Notes: generated from the letters alone by a model not told the origin. A stretch of 64,000 bases of DNA from Eggerthella sinensis (GCF_003339815.1 NZ_PPTT01000010.1:56761-120760), one strand, 5' to 3'. Counted from the stretch's first letter, positions 24,340 to 35,126 are shown. Numbers and translations: made by a program.

Positions 24340-26922
24340 ATGGCGCAGTACAACGTGGTAGAGCCGTTCTTGGAAAGCGTGCGCGCGCATCCCGGAAAAA
24401 CGGCCGTCGTGTTCAACGGATGCGAGATCACCTACGGCGCGCTCAACGACCGCATCAACCAGATGGTGGGCGTGCTGACGCGCGGCATGGGCGTGCGCCC
24501 CGGCGACCGCGTGGCATATCTGCTGCCGAACTGCCCCGAGATTTTGGAGGTGTACTACGCCATCCAGAAGATCGGGGCCGTGGCCGTGCCGCTGAACTTC
24601 AAGCTCATCCCGCGCGAGGTGAGCTACCTCGTGAACGCGAGCGGCGCATCCGTGCTCGTGTTCGCCGCGCAGTTCGCCGCGGCGGTGATGGAGGCGGCCG
24701 CGTCGTTCACGGACACGGTGGCGTTGGCGAGCACGGGCGGCGCGGTGCCGGGCGCGCTTGCGTTGGAGCCCGCCTGCCTGCTGCACGCCGCCGACGAGCC
24801 CCCGCTGTTCCGCGACGAGCACGCGCTGTCGCGCATCCAGTACACGGGCGGCTCGACCGGGCTGCCGAAGGGCGCAGCCCGCACGCACGCTGCCGACCTG
24901 GTGGAACTCGATGCCATCATGGATTCCAACGGCATCGGCGACGACCCCGACAACGTGGTGCTCATCCAGTGCCCGCTCGAGCATCACGGTGGGCACAGCT
25001 GGTTCACCATCACCTTCGCGGCCGGCGCAACGCTTGTTATATGCGAAGCATTCAACGCGGAGCAGATCCTCCACTTCATCGACTACTACCGCGTCACGTA
25101 CATGATTCTGCTGCCGCCCACCACCTACCTGCGCCTGCTGCGCTGTCCCACCATCGACCAGTACGATTTGAGCTTGGTGCGCCTCGTGCAGAGCGCGGCT
25201 GGCGCCACCACGAAGCCCATCATCGAGGCCATCTACGACAAGTTCCCCAACGCTGTGCTCAACTACGGGTGGGGGCAGTCGGAAAGCGGCGCGGGCAGCA
25301 GCCTGCGCATCACGCGCGCGATGCTGGCGGCCGATTCCCCGCTGCTCGAGAGCGTGGGGCGGCCGATGAAGCACGTCGAGATGAAGGTAGTGGACGAGGC
25401 GGGCAACGAGCTGCCGGACGGCGAGGTGGGAGAGGCGCTGTTCCGGTCGGATGCGACCATGCAGGGCTACTACGGGCAACCCGACCTGACCGATGCCGTG
25501 TTCGCGCCCGACGGCTGGCTGCGTACGGGCGACCTCATGGAGCGGGACGCGCGCGGGTACTTCTACGTGCGCTCGCGCAAGAAGGACATGATCAAGTCGG
25601 GCGGCGAAAACGTGTTCGTGGCCGAGGTGGAGAACGTGCTGCGCACGCACCCCGCCATCGACGACTGCCTCGTGTTCGGCACAAGCGACCCGGTGATGGG
25701 GGAGGCGGTAGCGGCGGTGATTCAGCCGTTGCCGGGGTCGAATCTCACGGCCGCCGAGGTGCAGTCGCACTGCAAGCGCTCCATCGCCAGCTACAAGAAG
25801 CCGCGTTATGTCGTGTTCATGGACGACCTCGGCCGTGACAGCGCGGGCAAGGTGCGCAAACAGCATATCGTCGATTACTTCAACGAGCGCAAGGAGCAGG
25901 CCGCGCCGCGCCATCACGAGAAGATCGCGAGCGATCCGGACATCTACCTCATCCAGGTTCCGTACTCGGGCGGCACGCCCATCGGGTACACGAACGCCTA
26001 CCTCATCGCCACCGACGAGCGCAACCTGCTGGTGGACACGGGCGTGAGCCACGAGGCGTCGTTCGAGGTGCTGCGCTCGGCGCTGCAGGACCTGCGCGTG
26101 GACATGGGGCGCACCGACGTGTTCGCCACGCACTTCCATATCGACCATTTGGGTTTGATCGCGGCGCTTGCGCACGAGAACACGCGCGTGTACCTGAGCG
26201 CGCGCGACGAGGAGCTGTTCCGCGGCAGGGGCGCCCGTTCGTATCGCGGCACGGTGAAGGATCGGCTGGCATCCGAGGGATTTCCGCTCGACGACCTCGA
26301 CGAGCTCGAGCAGACCGACGCCAGCCTCATACCGCGCGCGGAGTGGCCGATGCCCGAGCGCTTCGTGAACCTCGCCGACGGCGAGGAAATGCGCTATGGC
26401 CCGTACCGCATGCGTGCCGTTTCCACGCCCGGCCATACGCCGGGGCACCAATGCCTGTACCTGCCCGATCAGCGCATCATGTTCTACGGCGATCACGTGC
26501 TGATGAACAGTTCTCCCAACATGGCGCCGTTTCCGGGCGAGCCGGACGCCTTGGGCGATTACCTGGAAAGCCTTGAGAAGGTGGCGCGCTTGCCGGTGGA
26601 ATTCGCCTGCATGGGGCACGGCTTCGTCGACCCGCGCAGGCAGGCCGAGCGCATGGCCGAGCGCGTCGCGTGGCTTCGGCGGCATCATCAGCAGCGTCTC
26701 GACGAGATTATCGCGTGCGTGCGCGAGCATCCCGGCATAGATGGCACGGAACTTGCTAAGTCCATCACGTGGAACATTCCGCATGAGCGATGGGAGGACA
26801 TCCCCATCATTCAACGGTGGATCATCGTGTGCGAGACGCTTGCCCATCTCGATCATCTGATGCGCGCCGGGCGCCTGCGCAGGGTGCGGGAGGACGACGC
26901 ATACCGGTACTTCGCGAGCTAG
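24340..26922 (+). CDS. acyl-CoA ligase fused to a metallo-beta-lactamase-fold hydrolase
   Basis: 860 residues, two complete enzymes in one chain. Residues 1-515 are an AMP-forming acyl-CoA synthetase: P-loop YTGGSTGLPKG (168-178), YGWGQSES, RTGDLM and the adenylation lysine K504 in SAGKVRK. CaiC and BaiB are relatives by role. Residues about 530-800 are a metallo-beta-lactamase domain with a full two-metal ligand set: H598, H600, D602, H603, H699, D718 and H760. A short helical tail (800-860, winged-helix-like) ends it. Start ATG 24340 has GAGGTGA upstream. The hydrolase could be a thioesterase, lactonase or editing activity; none is shown by sequence. Confidence 0.88.
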   Translation: MAQYNVVEPFLESVRAHPGKTAVVFNGCEITYGALNDRINQMVGVLTRGMGVRPGDRVAYLLPNCPEILEVYYAIQKIGAVAVPLNFKLIPREVSYLVNASGASVLVFAAQFAAAVMEAAASFTDTVALASTGGAVPGALALEPACLLHAADEPPLFRDEHALSRIQYTGGSTGLPKGAARTHAADLVELDAIMDSNGIGDDPDNVVLIQCPLEHHGGHSWFTITFAAGATLVICEAFNAEQILHFIDYYRVTYMILLPPTTYLRLLRCPTIDQYDLSLVRLVQSAAGATTKPIIEAIYDKFPNAVLNYGWGQSESGAGSSLRITRAMLAADSPLLESVGRPMKHVEMKVVDEAGNELPDGEVGEALFRSDATMQGYYGQPDLTDAVFAPDGWLRTGDLMERDARGYFYVRSRKKDMIKSGGENVFVAEVENVLRTHPAIDDCLVFGTSDPVMGEAVAAVIQPLPGSNLTAAEVQSHCKRSIASYKKPRYVVFMDDLGRDSAGKVRKQHIVDYFNERKEQAAPRHHEKIASDPDIYLIQVPYSGGTPIGYTNAYLIATDERNLLVDTGVSHEASFEVLRSALQDLRVDMGRTDVFATHFHIDHLGLIAALAHENTRVYLSARDEELFRGRGARSYRGTVKDRLASEGFPLDDLDELEQTDASLIPRAEWPMPERFVNLADGEEMRYGPYRMRAVSTPGHTPGHQCLYLPDQRIMFYGDHVLMNSSPNMAPFPGEPDALGDYLESLEKVARLPVEFACMGHGFVDPRRQAERMAERVAWLRRHHQQRLDEIIACVREHPGIDGTELAKSITWNIPHERWEDIPIIQRWIIVCETLAHLDHLMRAGRLRRVREDDAYRYFAS

Positions 26923-26948
26923 CGTAAACAAAGGGAAAGGAACGACAC

Positions 26949-28124
26949 ATGGATTTCAGCTTGACCGACGAACAGCAGTTGTTGCTGGAAAGCCTCGATG
27001 AATTGATGGAGCGTTCGTGCTCCGAGCAGTACATGAAGGAGTGCGACGCCAACCACGAATGGCCGCACGAGTTCACCGACGCGCTGTTGGAGAACGGGTT
27101 TCAGATGCTCGGCGTGGACGAGGAGTTCGGCGGCACGCCCGTCGACGTGACCACGCTCATGCTGGTGGCCGAGCGCGTGTGCAAGAACGGCGCGCCCATC
27201 TACGTGTACGGCAACCTGTGCGCGCTCAAGGACATGACCGAGTACGGCACGCCCGAGCAGCAGGAGCAGTGCTTCGCCGAGGTGATGGCGGGCCGCCCCG
27301 GGTTCGTGCTGGGCTTCACCGAGCCGGGTGCTGGCAGCGACAGTTCGGCGTTGGCCAGCACGTATCAACGTCGCGATGGGAAGGTGTACCTGAACGGCAG
27401 CAAGTCGTTCATGACGAACGCGGTGAACTGCAAGTACATGCTGTGCGTGGCCCGCGACGCCGACGACGACCCTGAGGATCGCGCCAACCGCTCCCGTTTC
27501 TCCATGTGGTGGGTGCCCCTGCGCGACGACGAGGGCAACCTGACCCCCGGCATCTCCATCGAGCCGCTCGAGAAGATCGGCTGGAACATGGGCAACACCT
27601 GCGAGCTGCACATGCAGGACGTGGAGCTTGAGGAGAAGGACCTCGTGGGCGTCGAGGGCAACGGCTTCATGCAGGCCATGGTGAACTTCGAGGTGGAGCG
27701 CCTGCTGGCGTGCGCCCAGTCGCTCGGCGCGGCGGAATGCGCGTTCGAGGACGCCACGCGCTACGCGACGCAGCGCATCCAATTCGGCAAGCCCATCGGC
27801 CGCAACCAGCTCATCCAGGAGCATATCACCGATATGTACATGAAGATCGAGAACATGCGCAACTGGGTGTACAAGACCGCGTGGAAAATAGACAACGGCG
27901 AATCCGTGCAGATCGACTCCGCCGTGGCGAAGCTGTACTGCGGCCGCGCCGCCTTCGAGGTATGCGATACCGCGCTCCAGGTCATGGGCGGCATCGGCTA
28001 CACGAAGGACTGCCGCATCTCGCGCCTCTGGCGCGACCAACGCGTCTACCGCATTGGAGCCGGCACCGACGAAATCATGATCCACATAGCCGGAAGAGCC
28101 ATCCAAAAGCAATACCAGGAGTAA
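26949..28124 (+). CDS. acyl-CoA dehydrogenase, CaiA (crotonobetainyl-CoA reductase)-like
   Basis: 391-residue flavoprotein expected to exchange electrons with EtfAB. MDFSLTDEQQLLLESL at the start, TEPGAGSDSSAL, YLNGSKSFMTNA, LEKIGWNMGNTCELH, RIQFGKPIGRNQLIQ and VMGGIGYTKDCRISRLWRD are family signatures. The usual catalytic Glu before GT (YEGT in dehydrogenases) is replaced: IGAGTDEI, with A371. As I recall, CaiA shows a similar substitution there, which fits a reductase working on an activated enoyl-CoA. Start ATG 26949 follows AAAGGAACG, 26 bases after the ligase. A terminator follows, so this ends the operon. Confidence 0.9.
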   Translation: MDFSLTDEQQLLLESLDELMERSCSEQYMKECDANHEWPHEFTDALLENGFQMLGVDEEFGGTPVDVTTLMLVAERVCKNGAPIYVYGNLCALKDMTEYGTPEQQEQCFAEVMAGRPGFVLGFTEPGAGSDSSALASTYQRRDGKVYLNGSKSFMTNAVNCKYMLCVARDADDDPEDRANRSRFSMWWVPLRDDEGNLTPGISIEPLEKIGWNMGNTCELHMQDVELEEKDLVGVEGNGFMQAMVNFEVERLLACAQSLGAAECAFEDATRYATQRIQFGKPIGRNQLIQEHITDMYMKIENMRNWVYKTAWKIDNGESVQIDSAVAKLYCGRAAFEVCDTALQVMGGIGYTKDCRISRLWRDQRVYRIGAGTDEIMIHIAGRAIQKQYQE

Positions 28125-28128
28125 AAAA

Positions 28129-28153
28129 GAGGGGGGCGGGAGCTGCCCCCCTC
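28129..28153 (+). terminator. terminator hairpin at the end of the catabolic operon
   Basis: GAGGGGGGC and GCCCCCCTC with a 7-base loop, starting 4 bases after the dehydrogenase stop. No U-tract. Confidence 0.65.
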
Positions 28154-28160
28154 CCCTGTG

Positions 28161-28272
28161 TGTGCGGCGTGCAACCTGCTGTCTCTCTCTTTGCGCGGCG
28201 CGGGACCTGCCGTTCCTCTCTTTGTGCGACGCGGGACCTGCTACCCCTCTCTTTGTGCGGCTTTCAACCTGG
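28161..28272. repeat. 31-base imperfect tandem repeat, about 3.5 copies
   Basis: The block ACCTGC recurs at 28174, 28205 and 28236 with ACCTGG at 28267, a constant period of 31. The unit is roughly TTTGYGCGRCGYGGGACCTG followed by a pyrimidine run. An inverted relative (CGCAGGTTGACGCGGGCGCA) lies at 28313-28332. The whole 258-base gap (28125-28382) holds only this and the preceding hairpin. Confidence 0.75.
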
Positions 28273-28382
28273 GGGATGCGGGGGTTGCGCCTGCCGCACG
28301 ACGCGCCTCTCCCGCAGGTTGACGCGGGCGCAAAAAAAAGAGCACCCCTCAAAAGAACCTCATCCCAGAAAGGACTTTTCCC

Positions 28383-29180
28383 ATGACCCAGATATTCAAT
28401 CCCATCGACGACCTCATTGCTGAGCAGGCGTTGGTTGATGCGCTGGTGGCGGACTTCACCGAGGACGACTGGAACCGTATGGCGTCGTATTGCACCACGT
28501 GGACGTTCAAGGACGTCATCTGCCATATCGCGTTCTTCGACTACTGCGCGGTGGAGCTGCTTGCCGGGCGCGGCGAGAGCGTGAACGCGGTGGCCGACGC
28601 CGCGTCGGAGCAGGACGAGCACTATCACGTGATGGCGTTCCGCGATCAGAGCGGCGCCGACATCCTCAACTGGTGGCGCGAGCAGCGCACGCTCATGACG
28701 GCGGCCTTCATGGAACTCGGACCGAAGGGGCGCGTGCCGTGGGCGGCGGGCATCCCGCCGATGTCGGTGCGCTCGCTCGCGTCCGCGCGCCTCATGGAGC
28801 TGTGGGCGCACAGCGTCGACCTGTACGATGCATTGGGCATCGACCCCGTTGTGAAGGAGCGCATCACGTCCACGCTGTTCCTCTCGTGGCAGGGCCGCCC
28901 GAACATGTACAACGTGAACGGGCTGAAGTTCAATCCCGAAACGCCCCTGTACCTGGAGCTCACGCTCCCCTCGGGCGAGCTGTGGATCAAGGGCGAGCCG
29001 AACGACCAGAATTACATCAAGGGATCGGCGAAGGAATGGGCGCTCGTGGCCATTCGCCGTCGCAACTGGATGGACACCGATCTCGAGGTGGTGGGCGACG
29101 AGGCCTGCGTGTACGCGAGCATCGTGCAGACGTACGCGGGGCCGGCCGATTTGCCGCCGGAGCCGAAGCGTCAGCGATAG
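28383..29180 (+). CDS. DinB/maleylpyruvate-isomerase-N fold metal-binding protein (TIGR03084-like)
   Basis: 265 residues. The DinB-type four-helix bundle is recognised from TWTFKDVICHIAFFD and MELWAHSVDLYDALG, which supply the histidine-rich divalent-metal site. The C-terminal half (from about 165) is a separate alpha/beta domain with WIKGEPND. Relatives are annotated as mycothiol-dependent enzymes, but Coriobacteriia are not known to make mycothiol, so the thiol partner, if any, is unclear. It is separated from the catabolic operon by a terminator and tandem repeat and shows no sigma-54 promoter, so membership of the island is by position only. Its 3' end overlaps the opposing acetyltransferase gene by 10 bases. 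Confidence 0.7.
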   Translation: MTQIFNPIDDLIAEQALVDALVADFTEDDWNRMASYCTTWTFKDVICHIAFFDYCAVELLAGRGESVNAVADAASEQDEHYHVMAFRDQSGADILNWWREQRTLMTAAFMELGPKGRVPWAAGIPPMSVRSLASARLMELWAHSVDLYDALGIDPVVKERITSTLFLSWQGRPNMYNVNGLKFNPETPLYLELTLPSGELWIKGEPNDQNYIKGSAKEWALVAIRRRNWMDTDLEVVGDEACVYASIVQTYAGPADLPPEPKRQR

Positions 29181-29599
29181 ATCATAGGGACGGGGCAGCA
29201 GGTGGCAACATCGGGACACGTGTCGCAGTCCTCGCCGAGGTCGGGCGAGATACGGTCCCGTGCCACCTCCTCGCATCCGAGCGCTTCGTAGAAAGGAACC
29301 GCGTGACCGCGCGCAACGAACAACAGCTCACCGTATCGTGCCCGAGCGTCCTGCATGAGCGCACGTCCGACGCCCAAGCGGCGGGCGCTCGCGTCCACCA
29401 CGATGGGGTTGACGTACCAATGGCCCTCGGCTTCGACGATGCGGATGAATCCCACGGTGCGCCCTTCGCTTACGGCTACGAACACGGTGCCGCGGGGCGT
29501 GAGCGTGCCCATGCCGGCATCGGCCGTCAGCTTCGCCACGATGTTCGCGTCGTCTTCGGTTGCCTCGCGGATGGTGAGCAAAGAGGGATCGCACGTCAT
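29171..29599 (-). CDS. GNAT family N-acetyltransferase
   Basis: 142 residues. IREATEDDANIVAKL is the N-terminal strand-helix of the fold, and VDASARRLGVGRALMQDA is the acetyl-CoA-binding motif A (R/Q-x2-G-x-G/A). The C-terminus is unusual: CDTCPDVATCC places four cysteines within 11 residues and may bind a metal. Start ATG 29599 has AAAGGA 7 bases upstream; a longer version reads through the AT-rich promoter region. It is divergent from rpoN and convergent with the DinB-like gene. Substrate unknown. Confidence 0.8.
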   Translation of the reverse strand: MTCDPSLLTIREATEDDANIVAKLTADAGMGTLTPRGTVFVAVSEGRTVGFIRIVEAEGHWYVNPIVVDASARRLGVGRALMQDARARYGELLFVARGHAVPFYEALGCEEVARDRISPDLGEDCDTCPDVATCCPVPMIYR

Positions 29600-29642
29600 G
29601 GAAGATTCCTTTCTGAGCGGTATCCATATGTTAGTAAAACAA

Positions 29643-29671
29643 TTAGCAAAAATCGTGCTAAAGTTTATGAT
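29643..29671 (+). promoter_or_regulatory. rpoN promoter with overlapping palindrome
   Basis: TTAGCA (29643-29648), a 17-base spacer and TATGAT (29666-29671) in a locally AT-rich stretch (29630-29710). TTAGCA and its complement TGCTAA (29656-29661) form an inverted repeat over the -35, a possible operator. Confidence 0.6.
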
Positions 29672-29795
29672 ATACCAAAATATGTTGAAAATTTCACGCA
29701 ATCATCTTAAAATGGGTGCACAGATACCGTTTGTCGGTGTACCGGTGCGTTGGCCGAAGGGGAACGGCCCGCAGGCACCGTACCAAGGGGGTTGC

Positions 29796-31217
29796 ATGCC
29801 GGAGAGCTCAAGCCAAACCGTGCGCATGGAGGCAAGGTCCACTGTTTCGGTGCGCACCAAGCAACGGTTGGCCCCTGCTGCCATTCAGGGGCTCGAAGTG
29901 CTGTCCTTGCCGGTCGCTCGGCTCGACGCCTACGTGTGCGAGGTGGTCGAGCGCAACCCCCTGCTCGAGTTCGATTACGAACGCGCCTCGCTGTCGTTCG
30001 AGGAGCTTCCCGAAGAAGAGGACGACGGCGCGGAAGGGCCCGCGGCGGACCCCGACGGCTACGTGCCGCGCACGTCCGCTGCCGTCGCCTGGGACGATCG
30101 CGGGTTCGATCTGGCTCGCCTGCGCGACGAATGCTCGGAGACGGAAACCCTTCACAGCCACCTGCGCATGCAGCTGACGGGTACGAATGCAAGCGACGAG
30201 GACCGCGCGCTGCTCGACGTGCTCATCGAGAACATCGACGACGACGGCTACTTTTCCGGCAGCATGCCCGCCGTGTGCGCCGAAGTCGGCCGCCCCGTTG
30301 CCGACGGCGAGCGGCTGCTCGCGCTCGTGCAGCAGCTCACGCCCCGCGGGGTGGGCGCGCGCGACTTGGCCGAATGCCTCACGTTGCAGCTCGACGACGG
30401 CGCCCCCTACGCCGCCGTCATTCGCGACATGCTGCGCAATAACCTGGAAGACCTCGCCGAGAATCGCACCACGAAGCTCACGCGCACGTACCACCTCACC
30501 GTGGACGACCTTTCCGCTATCCGGGAGTGCATCTGCGCGCTCGACCCGCGCCCCGGCTCGTCGTTCTCGCAGCGCAAGAGCACGGTGTACGTGGTTCCCG
30601 ACCTCACCATCGTGCGCGACGGCGCGGGTTTCGCCGTGCGGGTGACCGGCGAGCTATCGGAGACGGTGGTGATCAACCGCACGTACGACCGCATGGCCGA
30701 GCAGGGCCGCATGGACGCCGAAGCGCGGGAATGGCTGGAGCAGAAGCGCGCCGAGGCAGACGCGGTGTTGGCCAACATCGATCAGCGCCGTCAAACGCTC
30801 CATCGCTTCGGCGTGTACCTGGCCGAAGTGCAGTACGACTTCTTCACCGGGGGCGAGGCGCGCATGCGCCCGCTCACCATGCAGCAGGCGGCCGACGCGC
30901 TCGGCGTGCACGTGTCCACCATCAGCCGAACCGTGCAGGACAAGCACGTGCTCACGCCATGGGGCGTCTACCCGCTCAAGCACTTCTTCTCAAGCTCGGT
31001 GGCGTGCTCGGCGGAAGAGCGACGCCATGCGCTGTCCTCGCTCGCCATCAAAGATCGCATCAAGGATCTCGTGGCGGGGGAAGATCGTCGCAAGCCGCTC
31101 AGCGACGCCACCATCACCACCATCCTGAACGGCGAAGGCGTGGACATCAAGCGCCGCACGGTGGCGAAGTATCGGGAAGCGCTGGGAATCGGAAGGCAAT
31201 CGCAGCGAAGACGGTAA
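29796..31217 (+). CDS. rpoN: RNA polymerase sigma-54 factor RpoN
   Basis: 473-residue alternative sigma factor that recognises -24/-12 promoters and needs an ATP-hydrolysing activator. Region I is visible as KQRLAPAAIQGLEVLSLPV...ERNPLLE, followed by an acidic region II. The core-binding region III follows, then the HTH MTMQQAADALGVHVSTISRTV with TPWGVYPLKHFFSS. The diagnostic RpoN box RRTVAKYREALGI is near 453-465. Start ATG 29796 has AAGGGGG 5 bases upstream; ATG 29826 is a weaker alternative. It lies 29 bases before its activator gene. Sigma-54 is uncommon in Actinomycetota, so its presence beside its targets is noteworthy. Confidence 0.95.
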   Translation: MPESSSQTVRMEARSTVSVRTKQRLAPAAIQGLEVLSLPVARLDAYVCEVVERNPLLEFDYERASLSFEELPEEEDDGAEGPAADPDGYVPRTSAAVAWDDRGFDLARLRDECSETETLHSHLRMQLTGTNASDEDRALLDVLIENIDDDGYFSGSMPAVCAEVGRPVADGERLLALVQQLTPRGVGARDLAECLTLQLDDGAPYAAVIRDMLRNNLEDLAENRTTKLTRTYHLTVDDLSAIRECICALDPRPGSSFSQRKSTVYVVPDLTIVRDGAGFAVRVTGELSETVVINRTYDRMAEQGRMDAEAREWLEQKRAEADAVLANIDQRRQTLHRFGVYLAEVQYDFFTGGEARMRPLTMQQAADALGVHVSTISRTVQDKHVLTPWGVYPLKHFFSSSVACSAEERRHALSSLAIKDRIKDLVAGEDRRKPLSDATITTILNGEGVDIKRRTVAKYREALGIGRQSQRRR

Positions 31218-31246
31218 GGTTTCAGCACAAGACGGAGGGAGCGCAC

Positions 31247-33289
<2,043 letters not shown>

Positions 33290-33317
33290 GGGAGGGCTGC
33301 AACCTGCGTTTTCATCA

Positions 33318-33333
33318 TGGCACGCTTTTTGCT
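33318..33333 (+). promoter_or_regulatory. sigma-54 promoter 6
   Basis: TGGCACGCTTTTTGCT, an exact consensus match, 46 bases upstream of the etfB start. Confidence 0.88.
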
Positions 33334-33379
33334 TCCTTTCGGGAGGAACCGCATTCCCGATACGCAAAAGGAGTGATTC

Positions 33380-34147
33380 ATGAACATCGTTGTGTGCTAC
33401 AAGATCGTGCCCGACGAGCAGGACGTGGTCGTGCAGGCCGATCGCACGCTGTCGTTCGAGCGCGCGGCGCGCAAAATTGGCGACTACGATCTGAACGCCG
33501 TGGAAGCCGGCGCCGAGCTGGCGGAGGCGCACGGGGCGTCGCTCGTGTGCCTCACCGCCGGCGGCGACGCCGTGGAGGACACGAAGCTCAAGAAAGCCAT
33601 CCTCGCACGAGGCCCGCAGGAGAACGTGGCCGTGAAGGACGCCTCCCTGCCCGAGGCCGGCTCGACGAAAACGGCGCGCGTGCTCGCGGCCGCCATCAAG
33701 CAGCTCGACAGCGCCGACCTCGTCCTGTGCGGCGAGGGCTCGGCCGACCGCTACGCGCAGCAGGTGGGCGTGCAGCTTGGCGAGCTGCTGGGCCTTCCCG
33801 TCATCAACGCGGTGAGCTCCATCGAGCTGGCGGACGGCGTTGCGCACGTCGAGCGCACCGTCGGCAACGTGGTGGAGTTGCTCGACGTGCCGCTGCCCGC
33901 GGTGCTGTCGGTGGTGGCCGACATGAACACGCCGCGCATCCCGTCCATGAAGGACATCCTGGGCGCCGGCAAGAAGCCTTCGCGCGTGCTTTCCCTCGAC
34001 GACGTTGCTTTCGAGGACGCTCCCGAACCCGTCGACGTGGTGAGCACCCTGGCCCCCGAGCAGCGCGACCGCGCCTGCGAGGTACTCGAGGGCTCCGACG
34101 ACGAAACCATCCAGGCGTTTATCACGCGCCTGCGCGAGAAGCTGTAA
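33380..34147 (+). CDS. electron transfer flavoprotein beta subunit, FixA-like
   Basis: 255 residues, the size of E. coli FixA. VCYKIVPDEQDV, KIGDYDLNAVEAG, ARGPQENVAVKD, CGEGSADRYAQQVGVQLGELL and PLPAVLSVVADMNTPRIPSMKDILGAGKKP track FixA of the carnitine system segment by segment. It binds AMP and forms a heterodimer with the next gene product to shuttle electrons to or from the CaiA-like dehydrogenase. ATG 33380 follows AAAGGAG. Expression from a sigma-54 promoter, separate from the dehydrogenase operon but of the same type, supports joint induction. fixC and fixX are not in the window. Confidence 0.92.
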   Translation: MNIVVCYKIVPDEQDVVVQADRTLSFERAARKIGDYDLNAVEAGAELAEAHGASLVCLTAGGDAVEDTKLKKAILARGPQENVAVKDASLPEAGSTKTARVLAAAIKQLDSADLVLCGEGSADRYAQQVGVQLGELLGLPVINAVSSIELADGVAHVERTVGNVVELLDVPLPAVLSVVADMNTPRIPSMKDILGAGKKPSRVLSLDDVAFEDAPEPVDVVSTLAPEQRDRACEVLEGSDDETIQAFITRLREKL

Positions 34148-34157
34148 GGAGGACCTG

Positions 34158-35072
34158 ATGAGCAACAAGATGGTGATATTCGCCGATGCGGTGGAGGCGT
34201 ACGAGGAACTGTGCAGCGGCGCGCGTGCGCTGGGATGCGAGCCGGTGGCGCTCGTGGTGGGCACCGAGGACGACGCGGCGCGCGTCGCCGCATGGGGTGC
34301 TCGCGTGATCTTCGCGGGAGGCATTCCCGAGGGGGCGCTGTACGAGGATTGCGTTCTCGCGTTCGAGCAGGCCATTCGCGCCGAACAGCCGGCGCTCGTG
34401 CTTGCGCGCATGTCGAAGCGCACGCAATGCGTTGCGGGTCGGCTTGCCGTGCGTCTCGAGGCGCCCGTGGTAACCGACGCGTCGCGCCTGACCCTCGACG
34501 GCGATGGCGTGGAGGCGTCGCATCTCGTGTACGGCGGCGCGGCCGAGCGCGTCGAGCGCGTGCACGGCCTGGCTCTCGTCCTCGTGGGGTCCGGCGTGTT
34601 CGACCTCGATGAAGCCCCCGCCGCGGGAACCGTCGAGCGCGCCGCCGTCTCCCTCGAGCCGGGCGCCATCAAGCTGGTCGGGCGTCAGGAGAAGCAGGAA
34701 GAAGTGGTCGACCTGGGGGCTGCGAAGCGCGTGGTGTGCGTGGGCCGCGGCATTCAGAGCGAGGCGAACGTGCACCTCGCGCAGGAGTTTGCCGCGCGCA
34801 TCGGCGGCGAGATGGCCTGCTCGCGTCCCATCGCCGAGGGCGAAGGGTGGATGGCGCACAGCCGCTACCTGGGCGTTTCGGGTGCCACCGTCAAGCCGGA
34901 GCTCTACCTTGCCCTGGGCGTGTCGGGCCAGGTGCAGCATACGGTGGGCATGACGGAGTCGCAGTTCGTGGTGTCCATCAATAAGGACAAGAACGCCCCG
35001 CTCATGAAGCAGTGCGACCTCGGCCTCGTCGCCGATGTGGAGAAGGTGCTGCCCGCGCTTGCCGCGCTGTAA
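34158..35072 (+). CDS. electron transfer flavoprotein alpha subunit, FixB-like
   Basis: 304 residues. The N-terminal domain is followed by the C-terminal FAD-binding domain: VCVGRGIQSEANVHLAQEFAARIGGEMACSRPIAEGEGWM, YLGVSGATVKPELYLALGVSGQVQHTVGM and INKDKNAPLMKQCDLGLVADVEKVLPAL are the canonical EtfA/FixB stretches. It lies 10 bases after the beta subunit, with AAGGAGG in the gap. Its natural electron partner beyond the acyl-CoA dehydrogenase is unclear, because no ETF:quinone oxidoreductase or ferredoxin gene is nearby. A bidirectional terminator follows. Confidence 0.92.
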   Translation: MSNKMVIFADAVEAYEELCSGARALGCEPVALVVGTEDDAARVAAWGARVIFAGGIPEGALYEDCVLAFEQAIRAEQPALVLARMSKRTQCVAGRLAVRLEAPVVTDASRLTLDGDGVEASHLVYGGAAERVERVHGLALVLVGSGVFDLDEAPAAGTVERAAVSLEPGAIKLVGRQEKQEEVVDLGAAKRVVCVGRGIQSEANVHLAQEFAARIGGEMACSRPIAEGEGWMAHSRYLGVSGATVKPELYLALGVSGQVQHTVGMTESQFVVSINKDKNAPLMKQCDLGLVADVEKVLPALAAL

Positions 35073-35095
35073 GCAGCTGCGTTCAAGCTTGCATT

Positions 35096-35125
35096 GAAGA
35101 AGCGGCCCCTCGGGGCCGCTTCTTC
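35096..35125. terminator. bidirectional terminator between etfA and the TetR gene
   Basis: Perfect 14-base arms (GAAGAAGCGGCCCC and complement) around a 2-base centre. The arms give A- and T-rich ends in both directions, serving both convergent genes. Confidence 0.85.
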
Positions 35126-35126
35126 G

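Noticed and set aside
21426..24431. 1001-codon minus-strand open frame across the reductase and crotonase genes
   Set aside because: Shadow frame spanning two real plus-strand genes with recognised motifs and ribosome sites; no domain visible in it.
28161..28272. Tandem repeat considered as a CRISPR array
   Set aside because: Units are contiguous with a 31-base period and no unique spacers; no cas genes are present.
28383..29180. DinB-like gene as a member of the sigma-54 operon
   Set aside because: A terminator and a 31-base repeat separate it from the dehydrogenase gene, and no -24/-12 element precedes it.
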